Counted from the stretch's first letter, positions 8,184-17,239 are shown. The stretch is DNA of 64,000 bases from JBCCQH01 sp039024435 (GCA_039024435.1 JBCCQH010000001.1:248001-312000), one strand, 5' to 3'. Notes: generated by a model from the sequence alone, not told the origin. Numbers and translations are program-made.

Positions 8184-8736
8184 GGTGTGTGTGAAGTCCC
8201 TGGGACTGATTTTCCTCCTCCTGACCGCTCAGAATGGATGGGCCCGCGACGCCGAAGGGGCCACCTACGACGTCCAAATCCTCGACAGCGGTCAAGTCGT
8301 CATTGGAAAGGAAGTAAATCTACGTGTCGCCCTCCTTTCCCAAACCGCCGATGGGGCCGTCATGTACGCCGAAACCCACCGCGTCACCACCAATGATGGC
8401 GGGGTCGCCCGCATGGTCATCGGAAGTGGGAAAAGTCTCGAAGGCGACTTCGACCAACTCGACCTGGCCACCGGCGTTTATTTCGTGCGGGTGGAAGCCG
8501 ACCCCCGGGGAGGGGAAAATTACCAGTTGGTGAGCGTGGCCCGCCTGCTTTCAGTGTCGCGCATACAACAATGGTTGTTTGCAAACGAAAAACTCAACAC
8601 CGTTATCGTCATCATAGCCGTTATCTGGGTCGGAATAATTGTATATTTACTGCTGACTGGAAAGCGGGTTTCAAAGCTGGAAAGTGAACTCAGGGCGACG
8701 CAACCGGAAGCCGGAGATTCACGTTTAAAAAAGTAG
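8170..8736 (+). CDS. CcmD-like protein with an extra periplasmic domain
   Basis: The last 50 of 188 residues match small CcmD proteins: a single membrane helix (VIVIIAVIWVGIIVYLLL, residues about 145-162) followed by the basic KRVSKLESEL. CcmD normally has only 50-80 residues and bridges CcmC and CcmE. Here it is preceded by a signal peptide (LGLIFLLLTAQNGWA) and a beta-rich domain of about 110 residues (ATYDVQILDSGQVVIGKEVN, GVYFVRVEADPRG) that looks like an immunoglobulin-type fold. The gene lies between ccmC and ccmE and overlaps ccmC, so a role in heme transfer is likely. The extra domain is unrecognised. Confidence 0.7.
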   Translation: MKMLRVCVKSLGLIFLLLTAQNGWARDAEGATYDVQILDSGQVVIGKEVNLRVALLSQTADGAVMYAETHRVTTNDGGVARMVIGSGKSLEGDFDQLDLATGVYFVRVEADPRGGENYQLVSVARLLSVSRIQQWLFANEKLNTVIVIIAVIWVGIIVYLLLTGKRVSKLESELRATQPEAGDSRLKK

Positions 8737-8794
8737 AGACTCCCGTTAATGGATGGAGAAACTTCCGTGATGTTTCTCATAAAAGATAAGGATT

Positions 8795-9208
8795 ATGAAG
8801 TCGATTAATATTGGCTTGCTAGTGGGGATCGCCGCGGCGGCGATGGTTGGGCTTGCCCTTTTGGCCACCGCCGGTGGAATCGGGGGGGCAAGCGTCTACA
8901 CTACTTTCACCGATGCCAAAACTACCGGTGAAGATGTCCACGTAGTGGGCAGTTGGGTGATGCGGGAAAAGTCGCACTACGACGCAAATCTCGATATCTT
9001 CCAATTCTACATGCAAGACACCACCCAACAGATTGCCTTGGTAAAATTTCACGACCCGAAACCGGTTAACTTTGAAACGGCCGAGCGGGTGGTGGTCCAG
9101 GGCAAATATGAAGGTGATTTCTTTACGGCGGACCGCATATTTATGAAGTGTCCCTCCAAATACAACGATGGCGAATCCGTGCTCGAAGAAGCATCCGCAA
9201 AGATGTGA
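8795..9208 (+). CDS. ccmE: Heme chaperone CcmE, CxxxY type
   Basis: This 137-aa protein has one N-terminal membrane anchor (residues about 5-28) and a small beta-barrel domain. CcmE binds heme covalently in the periplasm and passes it to the CcmF ligase. Classical CcmE uses HxxxY; this protein has MKCPSKYND, so Cys119-x3-Tyr123 stands in that place. A cysteine variant (CxxxY) is known from archaea and some sulfate reducers. Residues FYMQDTTQQIALVKF and RVVVQGKYEGDFFTADRIF are the expected barrel strands. It sits between the CcmD-like gene and ccmF. Confidence 0.9.
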   Translation: MKSINIGLLVGIAAAAMVGLALLATAGGIGGASVYTTFTDAKTTGEDVHVVGSWVMREKSHYDANLDIFQFYMQDTTQQIALVKFHDPKPVNFETAERVVVQGKYEGDFFTADRIFMKCPSKYNDGESVLEEASAKM

Positions 9209-9279
9209 TGCAAAGTTGAATGAAGGTCGGTCCCCCTGCTACCCGGGCCGGCCAGCGGAGTTTACCAAACAAGGATGAT

Positions 9280-12200
9280 ATGACGGGCGGACTGTTAGGT
9301 CAAATTTTCACAGCATTGTCGTTTTCTGGCGCCTTGGTCTCAGCGGTTGCTTTCTTCAAAGCGGACCGGGGACCGATGTCGGAACGCGTATACTGGGCGC
9401 GCATGGGGAAGATATCCTTTGCGGTGCACGGATTTTCGGTGTTGGGAGTCATTGGGACGCTGTTTTATCTCATTTACAGTCATCAGTACCAATACCACTA
9501 CGTCTGGAACCACTCCTCGAATGAGCTGCCGGTTCACTACATGATTTCCTGCTTTTGGGAAGGACAAGAAGGGAGTTTTTTGCTGTGGTCTTTTTGGCAC
9601 GTGATCCTGGCCGCACTCCTGATGTTCACCACGGGCAAATGGCGCAACGCCGTCATGTCAGTCGTGATGTCGGTGAATCTTATTCTGGCATCGATGATTC
9701 TGGGGGTTTACGTTCCGGAAAATATCGCCACAGCACTCTTTGTCACTACCCTGCTGGCTCCAGCGGGATATTTTGCTTACCGGGCCGTTCAAAGCCGGGA
9801 TAGCCTTGGGAGCAACTACCTCGTCCACCTCGGGGGTATCGTTTTGGCGTTGTTGGGGACATTTTTGGCGGTCTCCGGGAAAACTGGAGGCTTTTCCATC
9901 GCCGGGATTGCGGGCTACACCACGTTGCAGACCGTGGGGTACGGTGCGCTGTTTTTGTTGCTCCTCGGCTACATTGGCATTTTGATTTACCACCTCACCG
10001 ACGCGCTTCGCGACTCGGAAAAATCACTGCTCAGTGCAGGGGAAATTTTCGCCGCGATGTCGGTCATTGGGTTAACTTTTGTGGCGATGACGACCGAGTT
10101 GGGGATTTGGAAAGTGGGCAGTACGCCGTTCCTGTTGTTGCGCGATGCCTTTCCCGGGGCGCCGGTGTTTGCGTCGAATCCCGATTTTGTCCCCGCCAAT
10201 GGCACCGGCCTCAATCCCCTGCTGCAAAATTACTGGATGGTGATCCATCCGCCGACCCTCTTCCTGGGCTTTGCCTCGACGGTAGTGCCGTTTGCCTTTG
10301 TGATCGGTGGACTGATGAGTGGCCGCTACAAAGAATGGATCCGCCCTTCGGCTCCCTGGACGATCTTTTCGGTCGCGATCCTCGGGGTGGGTATCATCAT
10401 GGGCGGTTACTGGGCCTACGAGACCCTGAACTTTGGGGGCTACTGGAACTGGGATCCGGTCGAAAACTCGAGCTTCGTACCCTGGTTGTTCGGTGTCGCG
10501 GCGCTGCACGCGATGGTGACCTACCGCAAAAGCAAGCTTTTCCTCAAGACAACCATGTTCATGGTGATCAGCGTGTTTTTGTTCGTGCTGTACTCGACCT
10601 TTCTGACGCGTTCGGGCATTCTGGGTGAGACCTCAGTTCACACCTTTACCGACCTCGGACTTTCCGGCCAGTTGGTATTGCTGGTTGTGGTCTACCTTTT
10701 CGGAATCGCGGCGCTGTATCTGAGTCGAACGAAAGCGATTCCCTCGGTCAAAAGGGAATTGCCCTACAAATCGGCAGAATTTGTGTTGTTTCTCGGGGTA
10801 CTGGTATTGTTCGCCGCAGGCTTGGAAATCAGCATGTTTACCTCGATTCCAGTTTTCAACAAGATCCTGGGAACCAATTGGGCCACCCCGGCCGAAGGGG
10901 GGTTCTTCTACTACCGCTGGACGGTGTGGTTTGCGGTGGCCCTGGCCATTTTGTCGGGCATCGCGCAGTATTTGTTTTGGCGCCGCCAGGGCAAAAAATC
11001 GATTCGCCAGGCCCTGACCCGTCCCTATTTTCTCGCCATGGGGATTGCAGTGGCGATTATCCTGGCCATTGTCTTCCTGACCCGGTGGGAATTCAACTTT
11101 GACGACGAATATCGCTCCTGGAAAGAGCTTGCGGACAATTCACCGAGTCTGGTGAGTGCCGCGGTGCGCTACGTACGGCTGGGCTTTTTTACCTTTGCCG
11201 ATGAGATCATGCTGCTTACCTCGCTGTTCATGGTACTGGCAAACGCCGACGTGCTGATCCACCTGTTGCGCCGCACCAAAAAGACGCGGAAAGTTACCGG
11301 GGGCTCCATCGCCCATATCGGGTTCGGCCTGATGCTGCTCGGATTCCTGTTCTCTTCGGGCTACGACCAGGTGATTTCGAAAAATGTCAATCCCAACGAG
11401 CTTGCGGTGTTGCCGACCGATGCGCGCATCGACAACGTGCTCCTGGAAAAAAACCGCCCCCGCAATATTGTGGGCTACCAAGTGACCTACGTGGGCAAGA
11501 AGGAGGCCCTGCCGCCGATCCACGACATGGAGGTGATCACCCGCGACGAGAGCTCCTTCAAAGTCAGTTTCCGCGATTCCACGGGCGATTTGTTCGCTTA
11601 TGTCCTGCCGGCCGATGTATTCTCGATGACCGATGGCAGTCTGAACATCGAGGTGATCGAACAGTTCCTCAACGAAAAACTCGACGTTCTCAAGCCCAAG
11701 CACATCAACGACCGCACCTTGTATGGGGTCCGCTTCGTGCCGCGCAAGCTCAACGATGAGGGAGAGGTCTACCTCCAAGAAAACCGGGCCTTTACCCTTT
11801 ATCCCGAAGCAGAAATCAACCCGACGATGGGTCTGGTTGCTCACCCGAGTCGCAAAATCCTTCCCGAATCCGACATTTACGTTCACGTGTCGACCATTCC
11901 CAAGGAAGAGGAAGCTCCCGAATTTGAGTTTTACAATTTTGAATTGGGCATTGGGGACACCGTGCAGACGGCGCGGGCCGCGATTTACTTTGATCGGATC
12001 GTATCTGAACCAGCCGACGGTACGCCCTACGACCTCATTGCCCGGGCCGATCTGATGGTGACGACCGACCGTGGCTCCACCCTGGCGGCCCAGCCACTTT
12101 ACCGCATCGACCAGAACAACCGGGTGACCATCAAGGACCACTTCATAGAAGAGATCCATACATCGATCGCTTTCACCGGCGTCAATACGCAAACCGGCCG

Positions 12201-12375
12201 CATCTTCCTGCAGATTCAGGAACAGACCAACGCCGCAGAAGACGTCATTGTCATCCAGGCGCTGAAAAAGCCTTTCATTAATGTCCTTTGGCTTGGTACA
12301 TTTGTGTTGGTGTTTGGCTTCGGGATCGCGATCTATCGCCGCATCCGCGAAAACATGCGCCTGAGTCACGATTGA
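9280..12375 (+). CDS. ccmF: Cytochrome c heme lyase subunit CcmF (CcsA family), enlarged
   Basis: This polytopic membrane protein of 1031 aa carries the WWD-type heme motif (YWNWDPVENSSFVPWL, residues about 388-403) and HPPTLFLGFASTVVPF, both typical of CcmF, which attaches heme to apocytochrome c. E. coli CcmF has about 650 residues. The excess here is a soluble periplasmic segment of about 300 residues near the C-terminus (from about residue 700), closed by one last membrane helix and a basic tail; long CcmF proteins are usual in Bacteroidota. The ATG at 9280 starts directly with the first helix; an ATG 20 codons upstream is less likely. It is the last ccm gene of the operon. Confidence 0.92.
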   Translation: MTGGLLGQIFTALSFSGALVSAVAFFKADRGPMSERVYWARMGKISFAVHGFSVLGVIGTLFYLIYSHQYQYHYVWNHSSNELPVHYMISCFWEGQEGSFLLWSFWHVILAALLMFTTGKWRNAVMSVVMSVNLILASMILGVYVPENIATALFVTTLLAPAGYFAYRAVQSRDSLGSNYLVHLGGIVLALLGTFLAVSGKTGGFSIAGIAGYTTLQTVGYGALFLLLLGYIGILIYHLTDALRDSEKSLLSAGEIFAAMSVIGLTFVAMTTELGIWKVGSTPFLLLRDAFPGAPVFASNPDFVPANGTGLNPLLQNYWMVIHPPTLFLGFASTVVPFAFVIGGLMSGRYKEWIRPSAPWTIFSVAILGVGIIMGGYWAYETLNFGGYWNWDPVENSSFVPWLFGVAALHAMVTYRKSKLFLKTTMFMVISVFLFVLYSTFLTRSGILGETSVHTFTDLGLSGQLVLLVVVYLFGIAALYLSRTKAIPSVKRELPYKSAEFVLFLGVLVLFAAGLEISMFTSIPVFNKILGTNWATPAEGGFFYYRWTVWFAVALAILSGIAQYLFWRRQGKKSIRQALTRPYFLAMGIAVAIILAIVFLTRWEFNFDDEYRSWKELADNSPSLVSAAVRYVRLGFFTFADEIMLLTSLFMVLANADVLIHLLRRTKKTRKVTGGSIAHIGFGLMLLGFLFSSGYDQVISKNVNPNELAVLPTDARIDNVLLEKNRPRNIVGYQVTYVGKKEALPPIHDMEVITRDESSFKVSFRDSTGDLFAYVLPADVFSMTDGSLNIEVIEQFLNEKLDVLKPKHINDRTLYGVRFVPRKLNDEGEVYLQENRAFTLYPEAEINPTMGLVAHPSRKILPESDIYVHVSTIPKEEEAPEFEFYNFELGIGDTVQTARAAIYFDRIVSEPADGTPYDLIARADLMVTTDRGSTLAAQPLYRIDQNNRVTIKDHFIEEIHTSIAFTGVNTQTGRIFLQIQEQTNAAEDVIVIQALKKPFINVLWLGTFVLVFGFGIAIYRRIRENMRLSHD

Positions 12376-12384
12376 TCATCACCC

Positions 12385-13179
12385 ATGAAAAATTTACGGA
12401 TCGGTATGGTCGGAGCGGGCAACGTCGCTTGGAATTTAGCCCAGGCGCTTCGAAACACGCCCCACGATCTGGTCCAAGTGATCAGCCCGACCCGATCTTC
12501 CGCAGAAGCCCTTGCCGCCGCCTACCCCGGAGCAACCGCCACCGACATGCCCCGCAAAGTCCGGCCCGACCTGGATCTAGTGTTCATTGTTACCAATGAC
12601 CATACCATCCGCGAAGTGGCTTCGGCCTACGCACCCTATCGGGGCAAAGACACCGTTTTCGTCCACACTTCCGGTTCCATTTCGATGGACGCTCTCGCCC
12701 CGTTGGGGCCGCCCTACGGCGTATTTTACCCCTTGCAGACCTTTACCCGCGCCCACTCGGCGGATTTCACCCACATTCCCATTTTTATCGAAGGCAGTGA
12801 TGTGTCCCTGAAGATCATTCGCCCGGTCGCCAAGCTGCTTTCCGAACGGGTCCGTTACCTCAATACCAAAGACCGTCTGCAACTGCACCTCGGTGCAGTA
12901 TTTGCGAGCAATTTTGTGAACTTCATGCTCATGCTGACCGAAGAAGCCATCGAAAAGGTCGAAGGCCTGGACATGAGCGTGTACGAACCGCTGGTGCGGG
13001 AAAGCATGGAGAAAGCCTTCAAATACGGCCCCGAGAACGCCCAAACTGGCCCGGCCCTCCGCGGTGACGCCGTCACCATGGACAAACATTTATCGGTGCT
13101 GGCCCAGGAAGACCCCGAACGCGCCGAACTCTACAAGACCCTGTCTATGATGATCGGGAGTCGTTTTGGGGACGCCTGA
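12385..13179 (+). CDS. Rossmann-fold and DUF2520 domain protein
   Basis: This 264-aa cytoplasmic protein starts with an NAD(P)-binding fingerprint (RIGMVGAGNVAWNLAQAL), followed by a Rossmann-like domain with FIVTNDHTIREVA and FVHTSGSISMDAL. The second half is the helical DUF2520 domain (QLHLGAVFASNFVNFMLMLT, then ALRGDAVTMDKHLSVL). It resembles pyrroline-5-carboxylate and 6-phosphogluconate dehydrogenase-like proteins, but the substrate is unknown. It begins nine bases after ccmF and is probably transcribed with the ccm operon, though that may be fortuitous. The start is the first ATG and lies at the dinucleotide fold. Confidence 0.85.
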   Translation: MKNLRIGMVGAGNVAWNLAQALRNTPHDLVQVISPTRSSAEALAAAYPGATATDMPRKVRPDLDLVFIVTNDHTIREVASAYAPYRGKDTVFVHTSGSISMDALAPLGPPYGVFYPLQTFTRAHSADFTHIPIFIEGSDVSLKIIRPVAKLLSERVRYLNTKDRLQLHLGAVFASNFVNFMLMLTEEAIEKVEGLDMSVYEPLVRESMEKAFKYGPENAQTGPALRGDAVTMDKHLSVLAQEDPERAELYKTLSMMIGSRFGDA

Positions 13180-13250
13180 TTCTCCCAGGCTGCAGTACCG
13201 CGCCCATCCATCTTTCCAGAAAACGGATGAATCCCCGGCTCAAGGCGTCC

Positions 13251-15089
13251 TTACTGGAACACCACCCGCGAGACACCCACGCCGCCCATCTCGTTCGAAA
13301 TCCGCACAAAGTAGGTGCCGGAAGCTAGGTTTTCCCGGAAAATGACCACTTCTTCGCCCTGCACTTCCGTGCGGAGCGAAACCATGCGCCCCTGAACATC
13401 CAAAACCTGAATCTCCGGGGCCCGCAGGTCAATACCCGGCAACTGTACGCGAACAATCTCTCCTGCGGGTTGCGGATAAGCCGTCAGGGCCATTTTGGTT
13501 CCCAACGGTTCCTCCCGGCTGGTCGGCAAAGCCATTGCTGCCAGGTAATCGAGGCTGTTGGGAAGAATGGAAACAAAAGGTCCGGCGACCACCAGATAGC
13601 CATCGTAGGCGGCGATCATATCGATCCCAGGATTGGGCATAGCGATCGGTCCCAGCGAATTGGCGAAGGGCGTGTAGAGCGCCACGTCTCGCCCGAATTC
13701 GGTGAAGTTTGACGCGGCAAACTTGCCGCCCAGGTACAGATCGCTCCCCAGCGGAAGAATGCGGTTGATTTTGCCTTCATTGGTGTAGCTGTGGTAATCG
13801 TAGCCCGAATCGGCGATCATCACTTCCCATTCGGTGGTCCCGAGGCGGGCCAGGCCAAAGGTCTGATTGAAAGAGCTCTGCGGCGAATAGATCCAGCCGC
13901 CGGCATACAGCGCATTGTCTTTGGCCGCAAAAGTAAGTACCGGAGCATCCAGTCCGGCGTGAACGGCTTCCCAATTTTGACCATTCCAGGCCGCCACGTG
14001 CGCCAGGGAATCGCTCCCGGATTGCTGGAGGAAACCTCCGGCGTACAGTTTGTTGTTGTAGCTCTTCAGGGCGCGCACCGGCTGGTCAAATCCCGGACCG
14101 ACCGAAATCCAACTGCTGTTGTCCAGCCTGAGGATGTGCTGGACGAGCGCGCTTCCCGTATGGGTGAGATCCCCACCCGCGTACAGGGTTCCATTGTGGC
14201 TCTCCAATGCATAAATCGTTCCCGTGTACACTGTGGAAAAGTCCCAACTGCCATTGTTTAGGCGGGCGAGGTTGTGGGTGGCATTGTTGAAGGTGCCCCC
14301 GAGATACAATTCCCCGTTGTGGACGGTAGCGGCGTGAATCTGTCCGCTGAGGTTGCCCCCCAAAGCGGAAAAGGTTGTTCCGTTCCAGCTCGCGACCCCG
14401 CTGGCATTGATGCCGCCGAGGGAGGTGAACTCGCCGCCCACAATGAGCCGGTCATTGACTTGGTCGTGGTAGAGGAAATTGACCGGATCGTTGGGCATCG
14501 GCAGGGCAAGCGGGGCCATGCCCAGAGCCTGGACCGGGTAGCCGGGCTGGATCCATGCCAGTTCCTCCCGGGTAAAGCCATTGATCTGCGCCCAGACATC
14601 GATTTCTCGGTAGGGCATGTCCATGATGTAGGCATGATTCATTTCATCGTGAATGCGCTGCGCAAAGGCGGCCTCGCCGTCTTGAATGAGGAGGTGGCCT
14701 ACCGCACAGGCAGTTCCTCGGTCATCGATGAAGAAAGGAGTGCGCTCGGGCAGGGTCAAGTTTCGGGGGAAAATGCCGGCTTGCCGGTATTCCCGCAAAT
14801 GATCGAGCAGGCGCAAACGATTTTGGCGTTGAGTTTCGGTCAGATGGGCCGGGGTACGCTCCCGCAAGATGTGTTCGACGAGTTGCAGGTGCAGTTGGAT
14901 GCGCTCCGCTTCGTGGGCAAACCGGATGGGTGCCTGGTAAAGCGTAGGGTCGTCGATTTGCATTTCCCATTGCGCGTTGACCTCCCGGAGGTGGTCCCAG
15001 AGCGGAGCCTTCGCCGAGGGATGCAAAGCAAACAGTGGAACGGACAGCAGACAAGCGAGCAAGCACAGTGCAGCAGTACGGATTTTCAT
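13251..15089 (-). CDS. T9SS type A sorting-domain protein with kelch-like repeats
   Basis: This is a secreted protein of 612 aa with the signal peptide MKIRTAALCLLACLLSVPLFA. The N-terminal 190 residues are helical and contain FFIDDRGTACAVGHLLIQ. From about residue 195 to 510 there are at least seven repeats of roughly 40 residues with the pattern 'LYAGG.F..SGS' (for instance LYLGGTFNNATHNLARLN and LYAGGFLQQSGSDSLAHVAA), a beta-propeller-like array. The C-terminus (YPQPAGEIVRVQLP, then ASGTYFVRI) is a T9SS sorting domain. It should be exported to the cell surface. A -7 box lies 13 bases upstream of the ATG. The ligand is unknown. Confidence 0.87.
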   Translation of the reverse strand: MKIRTAALCLLACLLSVPLFALHPSAKAPLWDHLREVNAQWEMQIDDPTLYQAPIRFAHEAERIQLHLQLVEHILRERTPAHLTETQRQNRLRLLDHLREYRQAGIFPRNLTLPERTPFFIDDRGTACAVGHLLIQDGEAAFAQRIHDEMNHAYIMDMPYREIDVWAQINGFTREELAWIQPGYPVQALGMAPLALPMPNDPVNFLYHDQVNDRLIVGGEFTSLGGINASGVASWNGTTFSALGGNLSGQIHAATVHNGELYLGGTFNNATHNLARLNNGSWDFSTVYTGTIYALESHNGTLYAGGDLTHTGSALVQHILRLDNSSWISVGPGFDQPVRALKSYNNKLYAGGFLQQSGSDSLAHVAAWNGQNWEAVHAGLDAPVLTFAAKDNALYAGGWIYSPQSSFNQTFGLARLGTTEWEVMIADSGYDYHSYTNEGKINRILPLGSDLYLGGKFAASNFTEFGRDVALYTPFANSLGPIAMPNPGIDMIAAYDGYLVVAGPFVSILPNSLDYLAAMALPTSREEPLGTKMALTAYPQPAGEIVRVQLPGIDLRAPEIQVLDVQGRMVSLRTEVQGEEVVIFRENLASGTYFVRISNEMGGVGVSRVVFQ

Positions 15090-15102
15090 GGATAAGAAAT
15101 TA

Positions 15103-15110
15103 CAAAAATA
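15103..15110 (-). promoter_or_regulatory. -7 box upstream of the kelch-like T9SS gene
   Basis: Read on the minus strand this is TATTTTTG, a full match to TAnnTTTG, placed 13 bases before the ATG at 15089. A good -33 element is not evident. Confidence 0.45.
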
Positions 15111-15236
15111 ATTGTGAAGGAACAGATTCCAGCCTTCACTTTATTGATGCGTTCAACTGAAAAAGGGTTGGAAGAGAATTTTCAATGGAGAACAGCACGT
15201 AAACCTCCGGGTAGGAATTGGAAATTTAAACCGCCT

Positions 15237-15410
15237 CTAAAGCCGGGGGCAACTTTTGCAGTGCTTGCTCTTCTTGTACTTTTTGCAGCACTTCTTCTTT
15301 TTCTTCTTTCCCTCGCACGCTGTCCATTCGCATACCTCCCGCGCGGGGGCATGCGTGGCCTCACCTAAGAAGGTGGAACGGGTCTGATCGGGATCGAGAA
15401 TGTTGAACAT
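15237..15410 (-). CDS. Small Cys/Lys-rich protein, 57 aa
   Basis: This short frame runs from ATG at 15410 to TAG at 15237. The product starts MFNILDPDQTRSTFLGEA, continues with REVCEWTACEG, and ends in a strongly basic, cysteine-rich tail: six lysines, CCKKYKK and HCKSCPRL. Six cysteines in the last 31 residues could bind metal or form disulfides. There is no signal peptide. A promoter with TTTG, a 19-bp spacer and TATCTTTG lies 26 bases upstream, which strongly supports expression. Two other open frames over the same DNA are polypurine artefacts. I do not know the family. Confidence 0.65.
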   Translation of the reverse strand: MFNILDPDQTRSTFLGEATHAPAREVCEWTACEGKKKKKKCCKKYKKSKHCKSCPRL

Positions 15411-15435
15411 ACTTCTCTTTGCAATGGATACAAGC

Positions 15436-15466
15436 CAAAGATAAGTCTCTTTAGAACCATTCCAAA
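15436..15466 (-). promoter_or_regulatory. Complete Bacteroidota promoter (-33 and -7)
   Basis: On the minus strand, TTTG (15466-15463) is followed after 19 bases by TATCTTTG (15443-15436). Both elements and the spacing fit the Bacteroidota housekeeping consensus. It points at the 57-aa Cys/Lys-rich gene starting at 15410. Confidence 0.65.
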
Positions 15467-15593
15467 CTGTGGATTGTCGCGTTTGAACGCTCCGGAGATT
15501 TTGCCTCGGGGGGACACTTCCTTGCCCTCCCCCGAAATATTACCGGCAGATTTTCTGGGAAAACAGTAGATTGGAAGCTGTTCCGGTTGGAAA

Positions 15594-17003
15594 ATGAAAC
15601 GGCCCAAGCTTTATACACAACTCGCAACGTTGTCCCGGAAAGACCTCCGGCGCTTCGGCGAATTTGTGGCTTCTCCCTACTACACGCGCCACGAAGAGAC
15701 GCAAACGTTTTTTGCTACCCTCCGCAAACACCACCCGGCATTTGCAATCAGCGACGAAAAACTATTTGCCCAAGCCTTTCCCAGGCGACCCTACGACAAC
15801 TCGCGCTTGCGTGTTTTGCGCACCTACGTGCTTGAGCTCCTCCATCGGTTTTGGGTCGTGGAAGAGTTGGAACTCGACGCAAAGATGAAGTTGCGCATGA
15901 AGATCCGTGGCTTGGGGCGGCAAGGGCTCGCCGAGGAACAACGCAAAGAAATCGTCAAAGCCAAGGCTCCCCTCGATGACAAACCCCTGGGCAGTATGCC
16001 CGGTGCTTATCATGCCTACAACCTCGCCGAATCCCTGGTCGATTCAAACATGCGCATGGAAAAGCGCAGTGCCGCCGCCGATGTTCAGGCCATGCTCCGC
16101 CGCCTTGACGAATTTGCCCTCGGCAATCGCCTCAAAGTGCTGTGTGCGGTCTGGAACCAGCGCGCAAACTACAGCTTTGAGCGGGGAGACCTTGGGTTAG
16201 AAGAAACGCTGAACCTGGTGGAGCGCTTGCACCTGGACCAGCAACCGCTGATCGGACTCTATTTTCACCTCCTCCAACTGCTGAACGACGGCGACCACGA
16301 AGTCCATTTTCCGGCCCTCCGCAAGCTTTTGCGCAGCAATCAAGGCCTGGTTGAGTCCGATGAACTGGTGAACATTTTCGGTTTTCTGATCAACTATTGC
16401 CTGCACGCCAACAACCAAGGGCGACGCGAATTTCTCCGGGTTGCTTTTGAAACCTACCAGGAGATGATCGCGCTGGACTTGCTATTCGGCCAAGGAACCT
16501 TTTCCGCAAACAGCTACAAGAATATCCTGGCACTGGGGGCGCGCCTCAAAGAGTTTACCTGGACCCGTGGATTTCTGGAGGAGAACTACCTGCGGCTTCC
16601 CGAGCGCTGGCGGGACGGGGTTTTCCACTATGGGCACGCCTACCTGGACTTTGCCGAGGGGAAATACCGCGATGCCAAGCGCCACCTGCTCGAGGTCGAA
16701 TTTTACGATCAACTGTACCGGTCGAGCCACCAAGCCCTGCTCCTGCGCATCTACTACGAAACCGATGAAGTCGAACCTTTTTTTGCCCTCGTGGAAACCT
16801 TTCGCCGCTACCTCAACCGGAACAACGACCTTTCGGCGGTCATGATCACCGCGCTGCAAAATCAGGTGACCCTAACCAAGCGGATCTTTGAATTCAAAAT
16901 CGGAGAGCGGGAAGCCACCGTCGACGGTCTGCGCGCGGAAATCGCGTCCATGAAGCCGATGGTAGATGCCGGTTGGCTGTTGGAAAAGTTGGCGGAGATG
17001 TAA
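15594..17003 (+). CDS. Helical-repeat protein, paralog of the gene at 23832-25265
   Basis: This 469-aa soluble protein seems to be all-helical. It has no signal peptide and looks like a TPR-type solenoid. Its start (LYTQLATLSRKDLRRFGEFV, then SPYYTRHEETQTFF) and its late core (FTWTRGFLEEN, YLDFAEGKYRDAKRHL, LLLRIYYETDEVEPF, FRRYLNRN) match the minus-strand gene at 23832-25265 position for position. The two are divergent paralogs. I know this type only as hypothetical proteins of Saprospiria-like genomes; a scaffold or binding role is a guess. The ATG at 15594 aligns with the paralog's start. Confidence 0.8.
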   Translation: MKRPKLYTQLATLSRKDLRRFGEFVASPYYTRHEETQTFFATLRKHHPAFAISDEKLFAQAFPRRPYDNSRLRVLRTYVLELLHRFWVVEELELDAKMKLRMKIRGLGRQGLAEEQRKEIVKAKAPLDDKPLGSMPGAYHAYNLAESLVDSNMRMEKRSAAADVQAMLRRLDEFALGNRLKVLCAVWNQRANYSFERGDLGLEETLNLVERLHLDQQPLIGLYFHLLQLLNDGDHEVHFPALRKLLRSNQGLVESDELVNIFGFLINYCLHANNQGRREFLRVAFETYQEMIALDLLFGQGTFSANSYKNILALGARLKEFTWTRGFLEENYLRLPERWRDGVFHYGHAYLDFAEGKYRDAKRHLLEVEFYDQLYRSSHQALLLRIYYETDEVEPFFALVETFRRYLNRNNDLSAVMITALQNQVTLTKRIFEFKIGEREATVDGLRAEIASMKPMVDAGWLLEKLAEM

Positions 17004-17196
17004 TGCTCGGGAAAATGTTCCCAATCTTCTGTGTCGGAATAACCCCCTTTCAAGTTGCAGGTTGGCTTGTTGGGTGGGCGGCTACCGAAGCGTCGGTACC
17101 AGGCTGTTCCGGGAGTTCGCTTTGCTCCGTCGTGCTGGCCAGCCCGACCCATATCCCTCCCATCCTTGCCGCATGCCGGAAAATTTCCAACGAATG

Positions 17197-17239
17197 AATT
17201 TCCAACTGTTTTCGTCTGAATTGCAGATACTCAGAAATC
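17197..17239 (+). repeat. Duplicated upstream region, copy A
   Basis: These 43 bases match 18247-18289 at 36 positions, without gaps. Each copy lies upstream of a promoter carrying the same 17-bp palindrome. The two copies flank the membrane-protein/winged-helix pair. Confidence 0.75.

Noticed and set aside
15114..15368. Plus-strand 84-codon frame with a very hydrophobic stretch
   Set aside because: The hydrophobic stretch is the complement of the Lys-rich tail of the minus-strand 57-aa gene, which has a proper promoter; this frame has none.
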